Positions 13,701-22,216 of a DNA stretch of 64,000 nucleotides are shown piece after piece. The translations under genes were made by a program, and so were the position numbers. This DNA comes from Litoditis marina (taxonomy: Eukaryota; Nematoda; Chromadorea; Rhabditida; Rhabditidae), in assembly GCA_964036275.1 (NCBI GenBank), contig OZ038435.1, positions 20,570,059 through 20,634,058 on the forward strand, read 5' to 3'. Within the stretch, counting starts at the first letter, position 1; every line of letters starts with the position of its first letter. The notes below the pieces were generated by a model that saw only the letters and a program-made list of their open reading frames with translations, had not been told where the DNA came from and ran no database searches.

Positions 13701-13799
13701 CTAAATAGTCACCTCTCTAACAATCATTCGCTTCAGATCCCAGGGAATATCCATGAAGGCCGTGGTCGAAGGACCATTGGCTGACCCTAACAGTGACAT
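10736..13799 (-). CDS. F-box protein with FBA_2-like C-terminal region (7 exons, about 327 aa)
   Basis: Exons on the minus strand are 13799-13713, 13573-13436, 13073-12984, 12523-12392, 12224-12126, about 11501-11379 and 11050-10736 (stop 10736-10738). Every intron is phase 0. Residues about 17-55 form an F-box-like segment: IPWDLKRMIVRE joined across an intron to LDVFSFFRLRGC. Near residue 213 the motif SSTINTLLK-EWQSGKRRIDSF fits the FBA_2 pattern (Asn, then a Lys-x-Trp-x-x-Gly turn). Known role: F-box proteins bring substrates to SCF ubiquitin ligases through Skp1, and FBA_2 genes are a large, fast-evolving nematode group of fbxb type. A length near 330 aa fits that group. A MITE (11894-12033) sits in the fifth intron. 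The acceptor of the sixth exon (TTAAG) is poor and is set only by phase. The exact start and the paralogue identity are uncertain. Confidence 0.72.
11894..12033. mobile_element. MITE with GTGGCCGTATTCACCAAT terminal inverted repeats
   Basis: The left end GTGGCCGTATTCACCAAT is perfectly complementary to the right end ATTGGTGAATACGGCCAC. Further inner inverted matches involve CCCGGGAAGGTA and TTCCCGCG. It is about 140 bases long, lies in an intron of the F-box gene, and has no coding capacity. Confidence 0.85.
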
Positions 13800-13824
13800 C
13801 TCCTTGATAGTGAGATCTAGAGGA

Positions 13825-15100
13825 CTGCAAATAAAATAGACTTTGTAACACTTTTTGTAAAAAAAAATACGAATTTGGCCAAGAATCAGTCGCAGAGGAG
13901 CTGTCCGTAAGGCTAATTACGCGTTTATGCGCTGGTTTGTACAAAAGAAGGGTAACTTTTTCACGTTTTCTTTAAAATAACTATGAAAACGGTGGACTCA
14001 GTTGCTCTATTGCATTGGATCATGATTACTTATGAAGTATAATCCTACACGGCGTTTAAACTCGGCTAAATTTTCGGAATGGGTTGCCTTATGTGCGTCG
14101 GCCGGGTTTTGAAATTTCCAAACGAGAATTTTTGCGGGAAAGCGCCCATCGCTGACGTGTTTTGCGTGCTAAGCGCTGGTGCGGATTTGGTGCATAAAGA
14201 AAAGATCTATAATAAGGAAAAGCTATGTATCTTATATAAGTCTTATGGTATATATGAAAGCGTAAAATTATTCTTGTTTAAGAGAGAGAAGAATTATATA
14301 GAATAATGATCGTCGATCGAAATCACGTAAATTAAAATTTTGCGGCGCATTGAAATCGCGCTCCATTCGACGCGTTGCGGCGATCGCTTGGTTGCTTGTG
14401 ACTTCACAGAAACTGAATGTATTGTGTCAAACGCCGTGCCTACCCAGCTACAGCCAACAAATTAGTACAGGGTGGTGTTATGCTATAAACACTGAAAATA
14501 TTGAAAGAATGAAAATATGACAACGTTGCAATGACCCCAAGAGTCTATACCGTTTAGGCTCGCGGCGGTGGGAGGGCCAACTGCGTGTCATCTCAACCCT
14601 TTCCACCAAATATTGAACTGAACGAACTTCTCTGGATCCTCTGTAAATTCCGATTATTAGCGTAACAGCCGACCATATTTTGCTGTTTCAAATTTTTTGT
14701 TACCACTCACTTTTCCACGGTAAGAAGTATTCATATATAACTTCATTTTTTAATATGAAACGGGTTTTACGAAGACAAACTCTTCGCAAAAGGAGCGACT
14801 GCAAAAATTTTTACGTAGCTCACGCGCGCAAAAAACCTGGCTGGAACAGTTGTGACATCTGAGCCGATTAAACAGGCAGGCAATAATGAATTCAATTAAA
14901 TAAATAAATAAATATTCATAATTATTTCAGATGAAAATTATTTCTGAGTGATTAATGGGCAACGACACGTGCAAATTACTCTAAACAAACAGAGGGTAGC
15001 CAGATTGTTAGCTGAATTCTGTGTGTAGTACAGAAATACGGTAAGTTATAAATAGGTCGTAATTGTGTATTCGGAGGAATTGCAAATTATTTTATCGGAT
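13825..15100. other. Intergenic stretch, no gene recognised
   Basis: This lies upstream of the minus-strand F-box gene and left of the large repeat complex. Short open frames exist, for example a Cys-containing one from 14079. They lack splice context, paralogues or signal features, so I do not call them. Confidence 0.45.
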
Positions 15101-15119
15101 AAAGTATCACAGTGATTCT

Positions 15120-15300
15120 ATAACGACAAGTAAACTACTAGTGAACTCCTACCACACCCCTATTCTACTACTAGTAAACTACTAGTTTTCTTGTAGTAAT
15201 GTAGGCGTAGGGGAGGAGTTAAACTATAGTTCTACTCCTACCTAACTACTAGTGAGATGGTAGTCAGGTACTAGTTTATCTGTGGTAAAAGTCAATTTTG
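15120..15300. repeat. ACTACTAGT-rich degenerate repeat, left flank of the large repeat complex
   Basis: Many overlapping copies of CTACTAG, TAAACTACTAG and their complements occur here. A similar stretch at 17455-17760 (GTTTACTACGAG, TACTACTAG) lies on the far side of the foldback and satellite. The two may be the degraded ends of one large composite element of about 2.6 kb. Confidence 0.6.
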
Positions 15301-15407
15301 AAAAATAAAAAATAAAAATAAAATTATATTTTTTAGGATCATATATCTTCTATAAGTAGTTACGGTATCCTCTATTGCATTACTCTGCTGCTTACCATGT
15401 TTTGCAC

Positions 15408-15476
15408 CATCCGGGACTCGAACTCTCGAGCTCTCGCTTCTGAAGCGAGACACTTACCACTGGGCCACGCTGCTGA
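15408..15476 (-). other. Degenerate tRNA-like sequence (probably pseudo-tRNA or SINE head)
   Basis: On the minus strand it reads GCAGCGTGGCCCAGTGGTAA, then a stem TCTCGC/GCGAGA around loop TTCAGAA, then GTTCGAGTCC, so A-box and B-box-like promoter parts and an anticodon-like arm with CAG are visible. The acceptor ends pair 6 of 7. The T-stem does not pair, so a working tRNA is unlikely. Confidence 0.4.
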
Positions 15477-15582
15477 TGTCTGAAGGCGCGCCACAATCGT
15501 ATACGATTACAGGCGCGCTTCACTGTTCAGCGCTCACTATCGAATCACGTGAATGCGCCACGAGCCCTAACAAAAAACCTTA

Positions 15583-16111
15583 TTCATGAAAAAGTGGGGG
15601 CCCAACGACTGTGAGATTTGTCTTCTGCTGTGCGCCCCTTAGACAGCTACTCTTAAATGGAGCAGCTACTGCTACAAAAACCGAAAAATACTAATATACT
15701 CAAGTATAACTGTTCATTACAAACATACAAAAGTCGTAAAATATTTTTTTCAAACCTGTAAACTAGAATCTGCAAACCACAGATGTTAACTCAACGTAGT
15801 CAATTGTAAAGTTTCTGGTGTTGTGCACAATGGTTTGCAGTTTTTTGTCGTTACTTCAACTCTAGGTGCTACGCTTGTCATATTATTCAACAGTTGTTTT
15901 TTCTTTCGCAGCTGTGATTTGTAGATTCTAGTTTACAGGTTTGAAAAAAATATTTTACGACTTTTGTATGTTTGTAATGAACAGTTATACTTGAGTATAT
16001 TAGTATTTTTCGGTTTTTGTAGCAGTAGCTGCTCCATTTGAGAGTAGCTGTCTAAGGGGCGCACAGCAGAAGACAAATCTCACAGTCGTTGGGCCCCCAC
16101 TTTTTCATGAA
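15583..16111. mobile_element. Foldback element with about 194-base inverted arms
   Basis: Sequence 15583-15776 (starting TTCATGAAAAAGTGGGGGCC) is repeated almost exactly in reverse complement at 15918-16111 (ending GGCCCCCACTTTTTCATGAA). About 140 bases of non-palindromic spacer lie between the arms. The arms differ at only a few bases, so the insertion or the arm homogenisation is recent. No open frame is present. Confidence 0.92.
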
Positions 16112-16230
16112 TTTTTCTGTTTTTGTATACATGCCGTAGGTATGTAGAGAGGTGGTTTGATCTGTACGGTGCATATAAAATTGTTTTCTTAATGAACCAC
16201 TTGTCAAGTATTACCACCATTCAAAAAAAA

Positions 16231-16830
16231 TGACGTCAACATTGCAGTTCTAAAAACTTACTTCATCTGCCCTTCAGAATCCCGAAGTACGTCATGTTCG
16301 AATGAAGTTTTATCGTAAATTGATCATTTTTGAGAAACTTTCAGCATTCGAAAACATATTTCACGTCAATTTTTTAAAGTCAACGTCATCTGGGATCTGG
16401 CCTCCTGAATTCCAGAATAAGTCATATTTAGATAAGGTTTTATCGTTAATATACCATTTTTGAGATATTTTCACATTTGAAAATATATGTGACGTCAACT
16501 TTGCACTTTTCAAAAATGACGTCATTCGGCTTCCAGAATCCCAGAATACGTCATGTTTAGATGAAGTTTTACCGTTAATACCCCACTTGCCAACTATTAT
16601 TATCATTTGAGAACATATTTGACGTCAACTTTGAACTTTTGAATATGACGTCATCTGGCTTTCAGAATCCCAGAATACGACACCTTTTTATGGAGCTCCA
16701 TCGTTAATAACCCACTTGCCAACTGTTGTCATAATTTGGAGAAATATTTGACGTCAACTTTGCACTTTTCAAAGATGACGTCATCGGGTCTCCAGAATCC
16801 TGACTGACGTCACCGATAGAATACTTTTTA
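16231..16830. repeat. Tandem array, about 4.5 units of ~129 bases
   Basis: Units begin near 16231, 16363, 16491, 16621 and 16750 with ACGTCAA-TTTG-ACTTTT. Each contains TGACGTCATC, CCAGAATCCCAGAATACG and CGTTAATA-CCCAC. TGACGTCA is a perfect CRE-like palindrome present in most units. The array is non-coding. Confidence 0.88.
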
Positions 16831-17119
16831 CTCATATCAAAGTCACGATGGTATCATATTTAAAATTTCATCGAAATCGGTCAGTTTTACCCTAAGTTAC
16901 AAGACAGTTTGCATAGCCGACCTGACAGAGAGAGCGAGAGAGTGCACGAAATGAAGAGACGCAGAGACATTTATTTCGGAAGGTCGTAACTTGGTGAAAA
17001 ATAATTTTTTAAAAAAAAAATTTGCGCTCATTCCGTTTTTATACGAGTTCTGTTATCACTACAAATTTAAGCCAAATCCGGTTAGTTCTGGCAGAGTTAG
17101 CATCACAGCACAATAGACG

Positions 17120-17142
17120 GAAGGAAGGAAGGAAGGAAGGAA
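17120..17142 (+). repeat. GGAA microsatellite
   Basis: Five to six GGAA tetranucleotides in a row lie within the repeat complex at 15.1-17.8 kb. Confidence 0.9.
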
Positions 17143-17351
17143 ACACGACGGAAGTTGGCGCTCTTGATGAAGCGAAAACATTATAACTTGGCTCAAACTT
17201 CACCGATTTTGTTCAAATTTGAAACATGATTTACAAATATGCTGTAGAAACTTCCCAAGTTTGTAAAAGTTCCGTTTTGCGAATTTGAGCATTTTTATGG
17301 GAAAACTAAAAAAACGGAGGCGCGCATTAGCCGGACCAAAGACAAATCTCG

Positions 17352-17382
17352 CACAGCGCTTCGCGCTGCGCGCGATACTTAA
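17352..17382. repeat. GCGC hairpin motif, copy 1 of 3
   Basis: A short GC-rich palindrome, CAGCGCTTCGCGCTGCGCGC followed by GAT, stands in AT-rich surroundings. Related motifs with the same flanks (ATC-T-GCGCAGCGC and GCGCTGCGC-CGAT) are at 38884-38911 and 53091-53117. Confidence 0.7.
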
Positions 17383-17454
17383 GCCCGTTCTACAGTAGCA
17401 CTAATTCGATAGAAATTTTCCCATATTATGAATGTTCAGCACTTTTCTGCCTAG

Positions 17455-17760
17455 TTAGCGTACTACAGGTTTCTGCTAGCCTACGAGTAAGTTACTACTA
17501 GCCTACGAGTAACTTACTACTAACTGTCTACGTGCTCATAATGCCTACAAATCACTGTGATTGAAATTCTGTGGAGATAATGTAACGTAAAAAGACTAGT
17601 TTCAGACTGCCAAAATGCATTTTTTATTTGACGTCCGTATTTACTACTAGTTTTCTACCAGGATACCCCTACTCTACTACGGGAGTACTCCTCGTTTACT
17701 ATTACTACTAGTTTACTACGAGTTTAACTGTAGTCCCAGATTTCCTATGTATAGTCCAAA
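17455..17760. repeat. CTAGTAGT-rich degenerate repeat, right flank of the large repeat complex
   Basis: Repeated GCTAGCCTACGAGTAA-type and ACTACTAGTTT motifs occur here, including two direct copies of CTAGCCTACGAGTAA near 17477 and 17497. They resemble the left flank at 15120-15300. Confidence 0.6.
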
Positions 17761-18231
17761 CACAATAAATAAAGTCTAAAAGACACTGTACAAACTAGCT
17801 GTATTTAATAAATTCTAAAAAGTGCAGATCTTATACAAATTATTTCACAAAGAAGTAAATAAAAACCAATCACATGGGGAAGAAACTGAATGAACTAAAG
17901 TTTGTTATAAAGCTTGATTTTCGCCACTCATTTGACACAGACTTTACCTTCCATATAAGCGTGTATAACGTGCAAATATGTTCAAATCGGAAGTTTGAAG
18001 GTCGGATGCGAGAAAATTAAAAATGATAAAGAACAATGAAGGATCACTACAACTACAATACGGGAACTAACTCAGGACTGTGCCGAGGTGGTCTTTTTTC
18101 AATCAAAGCGTACTCTCTGAAACAATCTGAAACGAAGCTGTGAAACCTGTTTTCTCGTCTTTACCCGTATACCCGTTTGGCAGGTTTCTCGAGTTCTCTT
18201 CCGACGTGGAAACGGATGAAATTCGTGGGTG

Positions 18232-18239
18232 TATAAAAG
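18232..18239 (+). promoter_or_regulatory. TATA box of cysteine-rich copy 1
   Basis: TATAAAAG lies 61 bases before the ATG of copy 1. Copies 2, 3 and 4 have TATA-like octamers at nearly the same distance (60, 55 and 59 bases). Confidence 0.7.
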
Positions 18240-18292
18240 ACGAGTAGAATCTCAGATCAGTCATTCGATCAGAAGACTCTCTTTTCGTCAAG

Positions 18293-20451
18293 ATGATTCC
18301 GCTCAGGTTCGTGGCTCCGTCGTCTCTCTGCTCACTGTCTCGTTGTCTCTCCGTCTGACGGGCTCTCTCTCACACTCTACCTGTTTCTTTCTCTCCATCC
18401 TCCTCTTTCACGTCTTTCTCTCTCTATATTTCTTCGTCTTTCTTCCGTTGCTCTATCTCTCTCTCATTCTCTTTGTGTCCTACGTCATTCGATCAGAAGA
18501 CTCTCTTCTCGTCAAGATGATTCCGCTTAGGTTCGTTGCTCTTCTGCCGAAGCTCTGTCTCACTGTCTCGTTGTATCTTTCTTCCTCTTATTTCCTAATT
18601 TAATCTCTTTCTCCCTCTTTCCTCCTCTTTCTCCCCCTTTCTCCCTCTTTCTTCCTCTTTCTTCCTCTTTCTTCCTCTTTCTTCCTCTTTCTTCCTCCGC
18701 GTTTCAATTTCCCCTCTCCCTCCCTGTCTCTATCTCTAGTCTCTCTCTAATCCTGCTAGTGTCACTGCCTCTCTCTGTATCTTTTCTTCTTAACCTTCTT
18801 CATTTCAGAATTGTTCTCTTAATTGTGATCATCTACGCTGTGATTGATGGTAACTATGCAGACACATCGTGAGTTCCTGACACTTTCTTGTTTATTGACC
18901 TATTTGAATTGCTCTGACTAATTTTCGATTACTTCGCGCATTTTCGACTCGATGTGTACTTTCCGGCATACTTTTTATTGTTACTTATGTTTCAGTTACT
19001 TTTGGTAGAATATTAACAGTGATAGTTGCAGTCTATGCTTATTACCAGAATCTATCAAACAGTGGTTCAAAAATCTGGTGATTGATTGAAAGAAAGGTAT
19101 ATCCCAATATTCTTTCTCTCACTCTTTCAGTCACCCCTTCATTAACTTAAAATGTTTTAATACAACATCTTTCACGACCAGTCACCTCAAACGAGTTCAA
19201 AAGGAGGCGGTGCCTAAATGTGCGGAGTTGGTGGAAATGCACAAACAGTGTAATAAACAGAAGAAAAACATCCCGAGACATCCTGTTACCGACCAGAAGA
19301 GAAAGAAGTATTGCATGTACGTTGCCTCCAATTTCGGATTTCAATACGAAAGTTTGGTTAGAGTTCTGAGAACTTTTTACTTTTAGGTGCTTTGCAAATT
19401 GTAGAGTTCATTCGCAGACACTTCGCTCCCGTGAAATCATTTTATGTTTATTTATGAGGAAAAGTGATAATAAAATATCTTGTATGTATCAAGTAGCTAG
19501 TATAATTTATACGTATACTTTATAATATTTGTTCGTAAGTATACATATACATGTATTATTGATTATATATCCTGCACACTTTGAGTTTGTGTTGTCAGTA
19601 ATGCTATGCAACAAACTTCTAATTATTTTTAGTATTATCATTATTCTTATTGATTCTGTTTCAGTGGGATGAAGGTATTTGTCGATTGTGTCAATAGATT
19701 TGAGGCGGAGTGTACCGTACCCTACATTGAAAACTTCTCGAAGATGATCCAGAAGATCAACAAGAAGTTCGAACAGTATGTGTATTCATCTGATTCATTT
19801 ATTTGCATAGTAATTCATCTACATTTAAAGAGTGTGGCACTCACTGTTTCATTCGTACTCTTTCACATGCTCAAATTCGTTTGCATCCTTATCGTATTTT
19901 TCACTTGCGTAATAAATTCATTCATTCATTCACTCATCAGATAAGAAAAAAAGAACTAAAATGTTGACTATACAGAGCGTTATGTTCGTTGTGAGAATAA
20001 CATTTCGCTCTAGACCAATAAGAGAGAAGACCACTTTCACAACTTTCTGAGCGGCTAGGTGTCATGGGGTTTAGGTTTGTTGATGTCGAACTAGAAACTC
20101 GAAAATAACTCGAAATTTGCCGAAAACTCGAAATTTTCCGAAACTCTACCACTGGAAAACTCAAAAGCTCAATTTTTCGCCCAACTCGGAAACTTGAAAA
20201 CTCGAAAAGTCGAAATTTTGAACTCAATTAGCAACCGTAATGTGGTTGCCTCAGGCGGATAGCAACTAGATACCGTACATCTCCGTCTGAACTGTTTTGT
20301 TTGTAGTTTTATCTCGCAACGTGTCCATCGTAGTTCGATTACTGTGAATAAGACTCTAAAATATAACTGTTACAGTATCCCCGAATGTGCCGCGGACCAA
20401 CTTTTCATGGAAGAACAAAGTATCGCAGTCGACCTTCCCCTCGCTGTGTGA
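18293..20451 (+). CDS. Small secreted six-cysteine protein, copy 1 (5 exons, 148 aa)
   Basis: Exons are 18293-18306, 18809-18868, 19131-19316, 19665-19775 and 20376-20451 (TGA). All introns are phase 2, as in every copy of this cluster. Exon 1 gives only MIPLR. Exon 2 completes a strong signal peptide (IVLLIVIIYAVIDG). The core cysteines run C-x9-C in exon 3, then C-x8-C-x7-C across exons 3-4, then IPEC in exon 5. Unlike copies 2 and 4-6, the tail after IPEC is short and not hydrophobic, so the product is predicted to be released rather than anchored. AATAAA lies at 20465. The function is unknown; a distant link to nematode T20D4.11-like (DUF19) secreted proteins is possible but unproven. A second, unspliced-looking copy of exon 1 lies in intron 1. 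Confidence 0.75.
18484..18570 (+). repeat. Duplicated first exon of copy 1 with its 5' leader
   Basis: TCATTCGATCAGAAGACTCT, CGTCAAGATGATTCCGCT and the following GTTCGT donor recur here almost as at 18261-18312. A second MIPLR exon (18517-18530) with an intact donor therefore lies inside intron 1 and could serve as an alternative first exon. No second TATAAAAG was seen directly upstream, because the duplicated block starts after the TATA box. Confidence 0.75.
18603..18720 (+). repeat. TTTCTTCCTC polypyrimidine array in intron 1 of copy 1
   Basis: About ten near-identical CTTTCTTCCT/CTCCCT units occur in tandem. Intron 1 of all six paralogues is unusually long and pyrimidine-rich; this is the most regular example. 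Confidence 0.85.
20085..20226 (+). repeat. AACTCGAAA-type short tandem repeat
   Basis: Many CTCGAAA, CTCGAAAA and CCGAAA units lie in intron 4 of copy 1. A closely similar array, also of AACTCGAAA units, is at 59793-59890 in the lectin gene. Confidence 0.8.
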
Positions 20452-20789
20452 TATTTTTCTAACCAATAAAAGTTTTTAATATTTTGATTTAATTGGACTT
20501 CATCCGTTCATACATGAAGATGGAAATGGAATTCGGAAGTACAAATTCTTTGAAAGTAAAAGTTCCCGGTATGGTGGTTAGCAACAAATTGTTTTTTTTT
20601 GTTGTTTCTCTCCCTTCTAACTCTAATTTTTTTGTTTCGGCTAACATCGAGCAAGAGTAAACCCTTTGGCTCAAATAATGTGACCCTTCGACTCAAAAGT
20701 CTGGTTTTTTTTTTGCACTTTCTTGTGTTATTCGCCTTCTACTGTTTTCCGCTGCAACGCTATACATGTAGTTGAAATGTGAGAGAATC

Positions 20790-21745
20790 TCCAAGTCTCT
20801 TTAAGGAAGTTCCTGGAAAAGTTTTCAAAACTAAATTTCTTAAACAAGTTTGGTTTTCACCAGTCTTTCTATTCTCCCAGTTCACTCGTTATGACAGGTT
20901 TTCCGGGTTTCCTTCTATCTTGGTTATACGAAGAAAAAAAGAACGTGAGGATATTATAGAGAGCCTGGAGCTCAAAGATCAAAATTCTACGCTTTTCAAG
21001 CCAATTTCGGCCAGGGGTGATGAAAGTTTTTCTCTATTTTCATACGGTTAGTTTCAATAAAGTTTATGAAAGTTCTCGAGACGGAACTATTTTAACAAGT
21101 TCGTTTTCACCAGTTTCTTCACTCGGCCTGACAGATTTTCCGAGTTTCCTTCAGTGTTTACGCATGAAGAATGCAGAAGAACTTGGAGGACAATATTGAA
21201 GCTCGAAGATCAAATTAGACGCTTTTCAAGCCAATTTTCGGCCAGGGGTGATAAAATGTTCCTTCCTTTTTTCATACAGTTCGTTTCAATAAAGTTTCTG
21301 GGAATTCTCCAGGAATTTTTTCAACAAACTAGTTTTCACCAGTTTCTCCAAACTAACGGTATACTGGGAAAATTCTACAAATTTGTTTTCACCAGTTTCT
21401 CCAAACTATTTCGTCTACCCGTTCACTCGTCTGACAGGTTTTCCGGTTTCCTTCTGCCTTGGTCAAACGAAGAATGCAAAAGAACTGGGAGGATATTTTA
21501 GAGAGCCTGGAACTGAAAGATCAAAATTAGACGCTTTTCAAGCCAACTTTCGGCCAGTGATGGAACAAAACTCTCTTCTATTTTTATACAGTTAGTTTCA
21601 GTGAAGTTTCTGGAGGTTCTTGAGGGATTTTTTTTTCACAAATTCGTTTTCGGTTCACTCGGCCTGACAGGTTTTCCGGTTTCTTTCTGCCTTGGTTACG
21701 TATATGAAGGGCAGAAGAACTAAAACGATATAAAAGAAGGAGGAA
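20790..21745 (+). repeat. Four degenerate tandem copies of the copy-2 promoter region
   Basis: Units of roughly 200-300 bases repeat the series GTTTTCACCAGT, CACTCG-CTGACAGGTTTTCCGG, CTTGGTTA-ACGAAGAA, GATATT-TAGAGAGCCTGGA and CTTTTCAAGCCAA-TTTCGGCCAG. The last, degenerate unit runs directly into the TATAAAAG and start of copy 2. The upstream region of that gene has thus been amplified in place. Confidence 0.75.
21729..21736 (+). promoter_or_regulatory. TATA box of cysteine-rich copy 2
   Basis: TATAAAAG lies 57-60 bases before the two candidate ATGs of copy 2, the same spacing as copies 1, 3 and 4. Confidence 0.7.
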
Positions 21746-21785
21746 CTTCGGGTGGTTCACTCTATCCAGAGGTCTACGTTTCGTC

Positions 21786-22126
21786 ATGATGATTCCGCTC
21801 AGGTGGGTTGCTCTGTCTCTCTCTTCCTCTATCCTCTCCCTATCTCTACCTCCTTCTCTCTTCTCTCCCCCCCTCTCTCTAGACCGCTCTGTCTCTCTGT
21901 TCTTCTCCTTTTTTCTCAGTCTCTCTCTTTCTCTTTCTTTTTCCTTTACATTATTTTTTGCAGTTCTTCACTGCCCATATCACTTTTTTACTCTCTGTAT
22001 ATTCTAAATTTCCAGAATTTTCTTTCTAATTGCCACAATCTACACTGCGATCGATTCCAGCTACGCAAACCCAACGTGAGTTATCGGGCGATCAGCGTAT
22101 CTGTGTAAATTTGATCTACTCTCTCT

Positions 22127-22216
<90 letters not shown>

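Noticed and set aside
15408..15476. Leucine tRNA gene with CAG anticodon on the minus strand
   Set aside because: The anticodon arm and most of the acceptor stem pair, but the T-stem does not, so it is kept only as a tRNA-like relic.
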